DNA of 59,542 bases from a bacterium. Its GTDB lineage: Bacteria; UBA9089; JASEIO01. The notes below the pieces were generated by a model, which searched no databases, was not told the origin of the DNA, and was given only the letters and a program-made list of their open reading frames with translations. Position 1 is the first letter of the stretch. Every line of letters starts with the position of its first letter. Positions 53,101 through 59,542 of this stretch are shown here, piece after piece. Made by a program: the position numbers and the translations under genes. The DNA is taken from contig JASEIO010000003.1 in the NCBI GenBank assembly GCA_030017475.1, positions 1 to 59,542 of the forward strand, in the 5' to 3' direction.

Positions 53101-56100
53101 TTTGATAAAGAGAGAAAAACCTGGGAGGAGCTTGTCTCTGAGATTGGTAGTCCACAAAGTGTCTTGGCCATAGCAGCAGATGAAGACTATGTCTGGTTTG
53201 CCGGAAGAGATACGTTGACACGCTTTGATCGGGGTTATCGCTTCCAGGGGGAAAAGGTCAGCTATGGTGAGTGCATATCTATGATCGATGCCGGAGACCG
53301 GCTCATAATCCTTCCCTATGATACTTCAAGACTCATCTTCTATGACAAGGCTACCGGTTATACAGAAGAGATTAACATCCCATTAGGCACTCATTCCTCT
53401 GAGTCATCGATGGCCCTTGATGGGGACTGCGTCTGGATAGTCGGGAAGCATAACGATGTTATCTTACGGTATGATATGACAAATGATCACTTTGATGAGT
53501 GGATGCTCAATTGGTTGGTTGATGATGTCTTTGCCCTGGATGGTGACTATGTCTGGTTCAGACTTGAAGGAGGTAAAGGCATCCAGGCCATAAGGTATGA
53601 CAAGATAAATGATGACCTAAGGCTCTACAAGGACGTTCCTGACTACTTAGACTTCAAAAAGAGATACTACTATGATAAGGAGCTTGGAGATTGGGTAGAC
53701 TCGCACCTTGAGATAAACAAGGTCTATCCCGAGCTAAGTGATCTATACAAGTATATAGAAAAGTTTATAGATGAATTCGAGTATCTTAAGAACGTGGCCG
53801 TTTGTGGGGATTATGTCTGGTTTAGTGGAGGTAGTGGTCTAATCAGATATGATAAGGCCGCTGATTCATGGAGATACTTTGATCTTGACATTGAGACTGG
53901 CAAGATATGGGCAAATGATGGAGTCATCTATATCGATTGTAATGGCCTCTACAGGTATGATCCAACAACTACAGAACTCTCTAAACTCTTAAATCTAAGT
54001 AGTGAAGTAACCTTCCTCCTCTTTGATGATAAAGACCTCTGGCTTGGAACGAATGGAGAGGGATTGTGGCACTATGAAGGCGGTTCATGGACTCAGTTTA
54101 CCGAGGAGAATACTGATGGTGGACTGTTGAGCAATCGTCTTTTTGCCGGCTGCCTCGATGGAAGCTACATCTGGTTGGACTGTGGTACCATAACACGATA
54201 CGATAAGGCCGCTGGTGAGTGGAAGAGTTATAGGGAAGACTGGTTTGATAGTATCACTTCCATCTTAGCCGATCAAGTATTCCTATGGATTGGTGGAAGA
54301 GGAGGATTATTCAAGATGAAGAAGGTAGGAGAGATACTCTTTGATGAGACTATCCAGGTTAATGTGGGGAGTGATGTTACCACAAACCATCTTTTAGGGA
54401 TCTTAGATACTTTAGGTAAGGTCTACATAGATGCGGTGCTTACATCATCCAAGGGTCAATTAATTGACCATGGTCAGAATACATTCTACATCATCAATAC
54501 CTCAACCTCTCTTTCATTTGAGACAGATAAGCCCATCTATAAACCGTACGAGACAGTCACCATAACAGGTAAGATCCATAATGCCGCCCAGATACCCACC
54601 AATCCCTTGAAACTCAAGTTGAGAAAGAAGGATAAAGAGGTCATCTATCAGGAGGAGAATATCGTTCTCCAGCCATATGAAACAAGGCAGTTTACCACCA
54701 CAACCACGGCAGATAAGTCATTTGTCTTAGAGGGATCGATCGGTGATCTTAAGCTAACCGACTTTGTGGAGGTAGCAAAACCAGAGCTTGAAGTGACGAT
54801 AGATGCACAAGAGGTGGTTTCAAGAGATGAGTTTACTCCCTTGATCATTCTTAAGAATACGGGGAAGGTGGAATTGCAAATTGAAAATTGCATATTGAAG
54901 ATTGCAAAGGCTGAGGATGGAGAAGAATTAACTGTCTACTGTCTATTGTCTACTGTATACTGCCTAAGGCCTGGTGAAACAAAGATATTTGAGCAACCAC
55001 TTCAAATCCATGAGGATGTTATCCTGAGTGTAGAGGTGAGTGGGGATGTAAGAAAGACCGTAGCCAAACAGATAGGGTTTGGGGAGAAGGTAACCATTGG
55101 GGTTACACCCGAGGAGATCTATCCTATCGGGATTATAGAGGTGCCATTTGTCATCACTAACGGTGGGAGCCTGGATTCAAAGCTTGAGGTTGTCTTTGTT
55201 CTGGAGAAGACTGAAAAGGAAAATGGAGCAGGGAGCAGGGAACAGGAGGCAGATGGCAGAGGAGAGAGTGTATCGGGCAGGAGTCAGAAGGTAGAAAGGG
55301 TGATTGGTGGGAAGATGGTTTATGGTCCATGGTTGATAGTCCATGGCCAGAAGGAAGGATATAACAGAGAAAGGAGAATGATCAGGGAGCAGTTGCAAGG
55401 ATTGTGTTGGATAATACCACAGATAAGGATCAGTAAGCAGCAGGAAGAGGGAAGCAGGCAGAGGGAAAAGGAGAAGGAAGCGCAGAGTGTTACTACCAAC
55501 CAGTTAACATCTACCAGTTACCAGTTAAGCAGTTACAAAGACAGCGTGGAGTTGGTAAAGACCTTCTATATACCGGCTGGTGAGAAGATAGCGGGGGATC
55601 TTGTCTTTAATCTGAATGAGGGAGACTATAAGCTCTTGTTTACCTCAGAACTTTCCTCTGGCGCAACATACTTCAAGGTTGCAAAAGACGGTATAGTAGA
55701 AATAAATAAGTTAGAAGTGGGAAGTGGGAAGTTAGAGGCTAATAAACTGCCTACAGATGTTATGGTTAAGAATCTTGGAGGAAATAACTTTGTTGGGGTC
55801 CTGAGGCTTGATGCGGGATTTTATGAAGAAGAAAGCCAGATAGAATTAGAGAGTGCCCAGGAAGAGACTTACAGATTCGGAATTCCCCTTGAGGCAAGTT
55901 CCGGGGAGTACACAGCCAGGGCAGAGGTTCTACATGACGGCTGGGTGATAGCCGAGAAGGAACAGAGGTTTAAACTGGAGCCTTGGTTTGAAATAACCGG
56001 AATCTGGGGGAAGTCTGGTGAGGCAGGTGGTAGTGGGATTAGTTTTGATGTAGGAGAGGAAGGGAGATTTAAATTTGCTGTAAAGAATACGGGAACGGCA

Positions 56101-58281
56101 GAGGGGAAGGTCATTCTCCACCTGAAGTTCCTTGACCTTGTGGATGAAGAGAAGGAGGTCTGGCTTGGAGTGGGCCAGACAGAAGAGGTGGAGTTCTCTT
56201 TTGAGGTGCCGGATGATTTGGAGGATAAGGACCACATAGCAGTACTCAGTAGTCAGTGGTCAGTAGTCAGTGGGATAAAAGAGATAGAAGAAGAGATACA
56301 GGTGCATATAAATGGAATAAAGATTGGGGTGGAGGCAGAGCTGGATAAGCCATTCTATCAAGAGGGGGATACGGCCGTCCTGACCCTCAAGGTCACAAAT
56401 CTCACCTCCTTATCCCTGGCGATGTACACCAAGATCAATTTCAATGATTATCAGGAGCGTCAGGACTTTGAGCTTGGACCCATGGATGGTTCACAATCCA
56501 CAGTAGAGCTACAATTCAACATCCCGATCCAGTTCACAGGCCAGAAGATCGGGTATGGGGTCTACATGTCCTCTGGAAGGAGTATCTATCTTAACTCGAT
56601 GTATGTCAGAAAGAAAGGGGAGATAATAACACTCTGGACAGATAAGGAAGTCTATGGGGCCGGGGAAGAGGTAATCATCAATTATCAATTATCAATGAGC
56701 AATGAAGAATTGGCCACTGGCAATTATCAATTGTCAATCGATGGAGAGGAAGTAGTTGAGCCGTTTACCATACCTTTAACCGAGAATGAGGGGACAACCA
56801 GTTTCATCTTGCCTAAGGAGCTAAACAGCGGAACCTATATCATAAACTATGAGCTAACAGAAGGTTCTCAACAGCTTGAAAAGGGAGAGTACCGATTTGA
56901 TGTTATTGGTTATGAGGTGATAATCATAAAGGCGACTCTGGATAAACAGGTCTACAACTCTGGGGATGAACTGAATCTTGATCTTACCATCAAATCGAAT
57001 AGTGACCTGGATATCCTGGTCAGGGCCTGGATCTACAACCCGGAGGGTGGGTATGAGGACTTCTTCAACAAGGGAGCTATTCTTTCCTGTGGCAGGACAA
57101 GACACAGAATCAACGGCGAGATTACCGATACCATGCCAGGTGTTCATTTGCTGGTCTATGCGATCTATTCAGGTAATAATGAATGGTTGCTCCTTGCCGC
57201 AGGGAGCGAGAGCTTTGATCTGAACACCCCGGATACTATCAACACCGATTTTTCTGCCACCCCAGACTCGGGCGAGGTGGATGATAAATTCCCAAGGGCG
57301 ACCATCGTCCGACCCAATCCAGGAGATAGAGTTTCAGGAGATGCAGTCCTTATAAAAGTGGTAAGTGAAGATAAAGATATTGTGAACATAAACTTTCAGT
57401 ATAGATTGAGTAATCAAGGTGCATGGACAGATATTGTTAGCAGCATAGATACAGGATCGATATACTCTGTAACCTGGGATACTACTTGGCTGACAGAAGG
57501 TAGCTATGATTTAAGGGCAGTCGCAGAAGATGCTATGGGCAATGTGGATACAGATCCTCCATATATTACTGTTATTGTCGATCATCCAAATGCTGATTAT
57601 TCTGAATATGGAGTGAAAATGGCCAAAGATAATGTAATTGAAAATGGTGATGGGATCAGGGTCAAGATACCGGCTGGGGTTCTAACCAAAGATACTATCA
57701 TAAAAATCTCAAAACCAGATCCGGCTGATATTCCACCAAACAAGGATAAACCCACCGGGTTGTTTCTTGAGATTACCCTTGAGAGTGGCCAGGAACACCT
57801 AAATGGGTACATCTTCATTTCAATGCCATATCTGGACAACGATAATAATGGCCTGGTCGATGGCACAGACATCTTAGAGGAGAATCTAAAGGTTAATATC
57901 TACAGAGACACAGGCTGGAAAAGGCTGCCAACAACTATAGATGCTATAGATAATATCGCTACCGGCAAAACAGACCACCTCGGTAGCTTCGGATTATTTG
58001 GATCTCTCACCTCTGATCTTGATAATGTGCTGGTCTTTCCCAATCCATTCAGGCCTGGAAAGGGTGAAACCATCAGGTTCTTGAATCTGACCGAGAATGT
58101 GATCATAAGAATCTATAATGTGGCTGGCGAACTCATCAGGTACAAAGAGGATATAACAGACCATTGGAAATGGGATGGAAGAAACGACCATGGCCAACCA
58201 GTGGCAACCGGCGGCTATATCTATATCATCACCGATGATAATGGAAGAAAGAAGATAGGAAAGATTGCGGTTGTTTGGTAA
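47197..58281 (+). CDS. giant secreted multidomain protein: M23, Ig-like domains, GATase-like, propeller, FlgD-like C-terminus
   Basis: This is a single 3694-residue frame. Signal peptide: 1-23. M23 peptidase domain: about 25-150, with HxxxD twice (H50/D54 and H59/D63) and HLH (H133, H135), so a zinc site is possible. Two Ig-like domains follow, the second of the Big_5 type (about 330-425, DLTPPKV to ESHIFTF). At about 570-785 there is a DUF4350/GATase-like domain (YPVLIIPTLG, YVKNGGTIICFTQ, GKGIVIVSG). Chains of CARDB/NEW3-like beta-sandwiches come next. A two-component-regulator-like propeller spans about 1700-2390 (WLGTNGEGLWHYEGGSW). More sandwiches follow, then an Ig-like domain near 3365, a ZU5-like stretch (about 3470-3600) and a FlgD Ig-like end (VFPNPFRPGKG). 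At least fourteen heptamer arrays are translated within it. It is likely a surface adhesin or wall-modifying fibre. Confidence 0.85.
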   Translation: MLRKTFNLFILSSLFILSPIIASGYQWPVDSFDKQHPINATLGEYRSKFHNGVDIGRFHRGVDIGEPEKTNVYPVVSGTVAKIVYRGKNSYVTVEDGNRKIDYVHINPNPSIRVNQSVTAGETVLGTINDLNHLHFQEDEGAVNPLRPGGLTPFTDKGEPKVKKVEVVKDSTPDAPDAGKPFPTDSNGIPIVSGNVDIKVWAYDPRVNADGTPGERGGMGIYRIGYEVRKESDGTLVEGPTYRIQFDTISSDYKVKYVYDPKSSYIPVNFIYLATNYPNSNGYWNTERLEDGRYKVKSLVEDIKGRSAEKGITVIIDLTPPKVKESTTGNNAQDVPLDSTIEITLEDPKKNDYSSGIDPKSLKPEECKIDPKIDGTWKIKGEGFIFIPNERLKEETTYKVTIPKEAAKDKAGNELESHIFTFKSGWFGAKALTTSYQKVYPRETVTHVIAISNHLGKNEDFELVVKNPSGMGWSWGFGSPGGGERIEVNAPYDPSNDKYKDDDATVCFMAKAPRVPCTSVFTAQIFIQIKDKPETEREVVYLGDITQGERINDHPDDNYEISDPQYPTNMYISSKADVAMLLRGYSDGMGHLLGRWKIPVSLILDDLTPIFREKRTLSDYPVLIIPTLGLSGISNSPTTKAKLEEYVKNGGTIICFTQQHGYDFEALPRGDELKGYGWSEDQSCWRGSVSISTPHPVFAGQDTQILDIVTDGYFDRWPDDSTILLRRTKNDMPAMLMYPYGKGIVIVSGFYEDWAYGNSQSTKDGRNLVRDLVTFAKDPDKHIPEYRGEEKINEQLTIRNDQLTIAERIKVRVYDPDKNELVSYNQELTTPLEAGESITIPFDYTAPQSLGIYEVTYILLDRDDEEIQEEEVGLRFGVSLGLVGVAKKDLSINITSDGDEVRVKGTPATFTITVRNNSDEIRKVTLNWHSHAGGGSIGTYTVLPKSSISIPYTTDRIYFYWQGPRWEFYIYCPEAGTRWIGLAGICVEPLVYVSLLTDKYEYQRGEDLELDVLVKNLMSNPQNVNLKINIVDLNWEDWKEERTLEVDLGSEESVREKLIFQVPEYLYGGIYKVKAEAYVDQVLLYEAMTTFKVTPLLLSLESKIKEAYAWGNDANLDFIIKNDGDIDREVTLSGFFSCYYQPFEKTLFIPAGGEVSYTHIIETVWCGSTLTASLYTEKGVKIEQIDKWFDVYKVVPRSTLSTNKKRYLRGEEVKITLDIQDSHKIDYPARVKVVMGNGLWVIGDEEVEIIDGKATKEFTYIIPKDAERGYYNIKAYVYYQEEMIGYGTTSFYVLKPKLAVKPSLPDVFTVKGSQLTVASGERVNPVDFEIENVGPIDVIDGKLEVSLECRVESLEEGEDGAGSRGQEEEGEEVWRDEREFGKLKAGYGEEQGEKTTLEFDIPIEEVRFGTYVLKYVLKYETEEIKGEEEIVSKVTIKEFKLDKTSYKVRDEMKIELEVINAGGFEERFKVGLTSASLKPIALEDQELILLPGESKILNYATTIIEDIEPGVHEVEVVISHQGSGSLGDGSSNQGSGSLGEDEIIKKFSFVVSASRLEAYLDKKYYSCGKGGSIKITNAGGVDTNYSYNLRLVDWNGLVFFEEAGSGSIKAGDGLLVMDGGKIGFMIPEQLVSGGYNLMLELKDEKKNEGIKRLFYINVNGLQARVTPKTEEKIYFYGDQVNASTLIEKLGLPINGASLKIRAYASGGEWTHYPDIRDVNAIVADGDYVLFGTAGYGVRRYNKKNDTWDLFDTSNSGLLDDNVLLIGVDTHYLWFVTSRGVSRCDKTMNNWENFTKEEIGLSFFDSIQSIAIDNDYVWFGGDYPGLIRYSKGNGEWMHWSLDEIGDKIGIEGLIINSMVVDDGILYMGTSEWCGSQDYLIKLETETETLSVIKEMSVLALSQDSDCLWIGWNNILTGYNKQTGEFKDYEIPYSPEYYWDGVSDGTISVASLCVDEYKVYLGSDKGGVYIFDKERKTWEELVSEIGSPQSVLAIAADEDYVWFAGRDTLTRFDRGYRFQGEKVSYGECISMIDAGDRLIILPYDTSRLIFYDKATGYTEEINIPLGTHSSESSMALDGDCVWIVGKHNDVILRYDMTNDHFDEWMLNWLVDDVFALDGDYVWFRLEGGKGIQAIRYDKINDDLRLYKDVPDYLDFKKRYYYDKELGDWVDSHLEINKVYPELSDLYKYIEKFIDEFEYLKNVAVCGDYVWFSGGSGLIRYDKAADSWRYFDLDIETGKIWANDGVIYIDCNGLYRYDPTTTELSKLLNLSSEVTFLLFDDKDLWLGTNGEGLWHYEGGSWTQFTEENTDGGLLSNRLFAGCLDGSYIWLDCGTITRYDKAAGEWKSYREDWFDSITSILADQVFLWIGGRGGLFKMKKVGEILFDETIQVNVGSDVTTNHLLGILDTLGKVYIDAVLTSSKGQLIDHGQNTFYIINTSTSLSFETDKPIYKPYETVTITGKIHNAAQIPTNPLKLKLRKKDKEVIYQEENIVLQPYETRQFTTTTTADKSFVLEGSIGDLKLTDFVEVAKPELEVTIDAQEVVSRDEFTPLIILKNTGKVELQIENCILKIAKAEDGEELTVYCLLSTVYCLRPGETKIFEQPLQIHEDVILSVEVSGDVRKTVAKQIGFGEKVTIGVTPEEIYPIGIIEVPFVITNGGSLDSKLEVVFVLEKTEKENGAGSREQEADGRGESVSGRSQKVERVIGGKMVYGPWLIVHGQKEGYNRERRMIREQLQGLCWIIPQIRISKQQEEGSRQREKEKEAQSVTTNQLTSTSYQLSSYKDSVELVKTFYIPAGEKIAGDLVFNLNEGDYKLLFTSELSSGATYFKVAKDGIVEINKLEVGSGKLEANKLPTDVMVKNLGGNNFVGVLRLDAGFYEEESQIELESAQEETYRFGIPLEASSGEYTARAEVLHDGWVIAEKEQRFKLEPWFEITGIWGKSGEAGGSGISFDVGEEGRFKFAVKNTGTAEGKVILHLKFLDLVDEEKEVWLGVGQTEEVEFSFEVPDDLEDKDHIAVLSSQWSVVSGIKEIEEEIQVHINGIKIGVEAELDKPFYQEGDTAVLTLKVTNLTSLSLAMYTKINFNDYQERQDFELGPMDGSQSTVELQFNIPIQFTGQKIGYGVYMSSGRSIYLNSMYVRKKGEIITLWTDKEVYGAGEEVIINYQLSMSNEELATGNYQLSIDGEEVVEPFTIPLTENEGTTSFILPKELNSGTYIINYELTEGSQQLEKGEYRFDVIGYEVIIIKATLDKQVYNSGDELNLDLTIKSNSDLDILVRAWIYNPEGGYEDFFNKGAILSCGRTRHRINGEITDTMPGVHLLVYAIYSGNNEWLLLAAGSESFDLNTPDTINTDFSATPDSGEVDDKFPRATIVRPNPGDRVSGDAVLIKVVSEDKDIVNINFQYRLSNQGAWTDIVSSIDTGSIYSVTWDTTWLTEGSYDLRAVAEDAMGNVDTDPPYITVIVDHPNADYSEYGVKMAKDNVIENGDGIRVKIPAGVLTKDTIIKISKPDPADIPPNKDKPTGLFLEITLESGQEHLNGYIFISMPYLDNDNNGLVDGTDILEENLKVNIYRDTGWKRLPTTIDAIDNIATGKTDHLGSFGLFGSLTSDLDNVLVFPNPFRPGKGETIRFLNLTENVIIRIYNVAGELIRYKEDITDHWKWDGRNDHGQPVATGGYIYIITDDNGRKKIGKIAVVW
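47341..47394 (+). repeat. 27-bp tandem duplication of the M23 zinc motif
   Basis: Two adjacent 27-bp units (47341-47367 and 47368-47394) each encode FHxGVDIG plus one or two residues. The HxxxD zinc ligand pair therefore occurs twice in a row. Confidence 0.85.
49574..49615 (+). repeat. heptamer array in the giant gene (ATTNNCA type)
   Basis: Six units: ATGAGCA, ATTAACA, ATTAGAA, ATGATCA, ATTGACA, ATTGCAG. It encodes NEQLTIRNDQLTIA between the GATase-like domain and the next sandwich. Confidence 0.8.
50896..50930 (+). repeat. heptamer array in the giant gene (GTTATGG type)
   Basis: Five units: GTTATGG, GTAATGG, GTTATGG, GTTATAG, GTGATGA. It encodes VMGNGLWVIGDE. Confidence 0.8.
51121..51155 (+). 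repeat. heptamer array in the giant gene (ACAGTTG type)
   Basis: Units ACAGTTA, AGGGTTC, ACAGTTG, ACGGTTG, CCAGTGG; the first two are degenerate. Confidence 0.65.
51235..51301 (+). repeat. two neighbouring heptamer arrays in the giant gene
   Basis: TTAGAGT, GTAGAGT, TGAGAGT, TTAGAGG occupy 51235-51262. GGGGCAG, GGAGCAG, GGGGCAG, GAGGAAG occupy 51274-51301. Together they give an acidic, Gly-rich insert (EDGAGSRGQEEEGEEV) in a beta-sandwich region. Confidence 0.8.
51754..51817 (+). repeat. imperfect direct repeat in the giant gene
   Basis: Two copies of a GGGAGTGGAAGTTTGGGAGA-like unit, about 36 bp apart, encode GSGSLGDG and GSGSLGED. This is a different class from the heptamers. Confidence 0.7.
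54873..54907 (+). repeat. heptamer array in the giant gene (ATTGCAA type)
   Basis: Five units: ATTGCAA, ATTGAAA, ATTGCAT, ATTGAAG, ATTGCAA. It encodes LQIENCILKIAK. Confidence 0.85.
54931..54965 (+). repeat. heptamer array in the giant gene (ACTGTCT type)
   Basis: Five units: ACTGTCT, ACTGTCT, ATTGTCT, ACTGTAT, ACTGCCT. It encodes TVYCLLSTVYCL, an unusually Cys-rich patch for this protein, 24 bp after the previous array. Confidence 0.88.
55225..55259 (+). repeat. heptamer array in the giant gene (GGAGCAG type)
   Basis: Five units: GGAGCAG, GGAGCAG, GGAACAG, GAGGCAG, ATGGCAG. It is the same unit family as at 51274. Confidence 0.85.
55315..55349 (+). repeat. heptamer array in the giant gene (ATGGTCC type)
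   Basis: Five units: ATGGTTT, ATGGTCC, ATGGTTG, ATAGTCC, ATGGCCA. It encodes MVYGPWLIVHGQ. Confidence 0.85.
55493..55534 (+). repeat. heptamer array in the giant gene (CCAGTTA type)
   Basis: Units CTACCAA, CCAGTTA, ACATCTA, CCAGTTA, CCAGTTA, AGCAGTT. It encodes TNQLTSTSYQLSS. Confidence 0.78.
55711..55738 (+). repeat. heptamer array in the giant gene (TGGGAAG type)
   Basis: Units TTAGAAG, TGGGAAG, TGGGAAG, TTAGAGG. It is the reverse-complement relative of the CCACTTC units in ispG. Confidence 0.85.
56244..56271 (+). repeat. heptamer array in the giant gene (AGTCAGT type)
   Basis: Units ACTCAGT, AGTCAGT, GGTCAGT, AGTCAGT. It encodes SSQWSVVSG. Confidence 0.85.
56674..56741 (+). repeat. two heptamer arrays in the giant gene (ATTATCA type)
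   Basis: ATCATCA, ATTATCA, ATTATCA, ATGAGCA, ATGAAGA lie at 56674-56708. CAATTAT, CAATTGT, CAATCGA lie at 56721-56741. They are separated by 12 bp and encode YQLSMSNEEL and NYQLSID. Confidence 0.85.
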
Positions 58282-59228
58282 TGAATAAGTTAAAATATAT
58301 TAATCTGATAATCTTGTTTCTTTTAGTGTTTTCCTCGTCTTCTCAAGCAGGAGAAGAGCATGGGGGTACGTCCGCTGCCTCCTTTCTTAAGATTGGGATA
58401 GGGGCAAAGGCGACTGGTATGGGGCAGACTCATTGTGCAGTGGCAGACGATTCTACGGCCCTCTACTGGAACCCGGCTGGTCTTGTCTTGCTCAAGAGAA
58501 ATGAAATGAGCTACATGCACAATCTATGGTTTGGTGAGATAACACATGGATTCCTCGGTTATGCCCATCCCTTAAAGAACCTCAGTCTGGGTGTTGGCAT
58601 AGACTATCTGACCATAGGTGAGATAGAGGAGACGACCGAACTCGAACCAAGGGGAACAGGGAAAAAGTTCAGATTAGAGGAAGATGTAGCCTTCTTTGTC
58701 TCGGCCTCAAAAAGGATAAGAGAGAACCTGTCCCTGGGCATGAACCTAAAATACATCCTGCAAGAGGTTGCGGGTGAGAGGGCCATGGGTTGTGGGACCG
58801 ATCTGGGTCTATTCTACAAACTCCACCTCCTAAACCTTGGCCTTGTCATCCAGAATCTTGGCCCGGGCATGAGATTTACAGAGAAGGAGTTTGCCTTGCC
58901 CTTTAATATAAAGACGGGCCTTGCCTATAAAGGAATCAAAAATACCATCCTTGCCCTCGATGTAAATCTTCCACGAGACAACAGGGCAAGCTATCATCTT
59001 GGCGTGGAGTACCGGATTGGTGATCTTTTGGCCATGAGGGCAGGTTATAATTCCCGCATCACAGAGAATAAACTGGGCAGGTTCAATCTTGGAGAGGGCT
59101 TGAGTACGGGCTTTGGTATCAACTTTAAAGCGACCCAACTCGATGTGGCCTATATCCACTATGGAGATCTTGGCGATACCTACCAGGTATCCCTTCTGAC
59201 TAGGTTTGGAAAGGCAGAAGGCAGATGA
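58281..59228 (+). CDS. PorV/PorQ-family outer-membrane protein
   Basis: The chain has about 315 residues from the ATG at 58281, which overlaps the last base of the giant gene. The signal peptide (LIILFLLVFSSSSQA) is followed by the family pattern FLKIGIGAKATGMG, AVADDSTALYWNPAGL and repeated amphipathic beta-strands of an outer-membrane barrel, as in PorV/UPF0164. PorV helps deliver type IX secretion cargo. Here it follows a giant protein with a FlgD-like C-terminus, so the pair may be secretor helper and cargo. The last residues (KAEGR) come from GGCAGAA/GGCAGAT heptamers at 59213-59226. Confidence 0.9.
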   Translation: MNKLKYINLIILFLLVFSSSSQAGEEHGGTSAASFLKIGIGAKATGMGQTHCAVADDSTALYWNPAGLVLLKRNEMSYMHNLWFGEITHGFLGYAHPLKNLSLGVGIDYLTIGEIEETTELEPRGTGKKFRLEEDVAFFVSASKRIRENLSLGMNLKYILQEVAGERAMGCGTDLGLFYKLHLLNLGLVIQNLGPGMRFTEKEFALPFNIKTGLAYKGIKNTILALDVNLPRDNRASYHLGVEYRIGDLLAMRAGYNSRITENKLGRFNLGEGLSTGFGINFKATQLDVAYIHYGDLGDTYQVSLLTRFGKAEGR

Positions 59229-59542
59229 CAAGGCACTGAGCATGAAGTGCGGAGCAGGTATCGCTTCCAGGCAAAGCTCCCAACCACCCATCACCCAAAA
59301 TCCTCACCTAACGCCTCTTTCTCTTCTTAATCACCATCTCTGCATTTGGTTATGCCAATTTTTCATTTCAGCCTGAGGTTTAAACCCAGCTTGCCCTTCA
59401 AAGATTCTCTACTGTCTGATCTCATCAATGCTTGATTTTTTTGAGAAGCACATCTGCTGCTTGTTCGCGGCAAAAAATGCAGGTTTTTAAAAAAATTTAA
59501 AAAATCATCTGGAGAGATTAAGACTACTGTATAGGAGAGATA
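59229..59542. other. terminal non-coding stretch
   Basis: No gene is supported in these 314 bases. Near 59308-59352 one frame reads like a signal peptide (RLFLFLITISAFGYA) and then meets a stop within about a dozen codons. It may be the start of a decayed secreted-protein gene. The last 100 bases are A/T-rich without a clear terminator. Confidence 0.5.

Noticed and set aside
55869-56237. Long minus-strand ORFs inside the giant gene
   Set aside because: They are Ser/Pro-rich shadows of Glu/Gly-rich beta-sandwich coding sequence.

Overview
The window comes from an AT-rich, diderm bacterium. It has a bacterial initiator tRNA, sigma70-type promoters (TTGACA, 17 bp, TATAAT-like), a site-2 protease RseP, a Tat subunit, a PorV-family outer-membrane protein and a giant secreted protein ending in a FlgD-like Ig domain. 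This mix, plus the unusual density of 7-bp tandem arrays inside genes, suggests an uncultivated candidate-phylum lineage (Omnitrophota/Desantisbacteria-like). The phylum is an inference, since no rRNA gene is present.

Region by region. 0.1-3.1 kb: a Cys-rich protein with six Ig-like repeats. 3.4-7.4 kb: a stand-alone RecB/Cas4-like nuclease, an ECF transporter module (EcfT plus a fused double EcfA) on the minus strand, and endonuclease V. 7.4-10.6 kb: an ABC-2 exporter (one ATPase, two permeases) flanked by gene debris, namely a radical-SAM-like C-terminus and a broken S24/S26 signal peptidase. 10.7-12.9 kb: a TolB-like propeller/PDZ protein and a secreted coiled-coil protein. 13.1-21.2 kb: a tightly overlapping operon dxr-rseP-ispG-murI-queD-queC-DUF366-queE-rph-rdgB-tRNA-Pro, covering isoprenoid precursors, envelope proteolysis, peptidoglycan precursor, preQ0 synthesis and tRNA/nucleotide housekeeping. 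21.2-24.7 kb: an accessory block (marC, a 31-residue Lys-rich peptide, an MFS transporter, a GH130 enzyme) between tRNA genes. 24.8-27.6 kb: ten tRNA genes in two groups around a secreted GH114-like protein. 27.7-33.4 kb: tilS, ftsH, ribBA, a PC4-like protein, ribH, nusB. 33.5-37.7 kb: a nitrilase-like/STAND NTPase/TPR protein and its DUF2225 partner. 37.8-44.0 kb: a PHP phosphoesterase, then a minus-strand set: tatA, moaA, a cysteine desulfurase family protein, an ArsA-Hsp20 ATPase, a small protein, a YkuE-like phosphoesterase, rsmD. 44.2-59.2 kb: a surface-protein locus with two paralogous secreted propeller proteins alternating with M23 peptidase modules (the first M23 copy is broken), an 11-kb gene for a 3694-residue secreted protein, and a PorV-like protein.

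The most striking signals are these. (1) Many arrays of four to six degenerate heptanucleotides, each with its own unit, lie in frame inside ispG, tilS, a propeller gene and at least fifteen places in or near the giant gene, and also in intergenic DNA. (2) The 1159-residue protein joins a nitrilase-like domain whose catalytic Cys appears replaced by Ser, a STAND-type NTPase and nine TPRs, followed 2 nt later by a DUF2225 protein. (3) A tandem duplication of a propeller + M23 cassette appears to have fed the giant surface protein, whose M23 zinc motif is itself duplicated. (4) A DUF366 gene sits inside the queuosine operon. Start codons were re-chosen from Shine-Dalgarno positions for about fifteen genes, several of them TTG or GTG.
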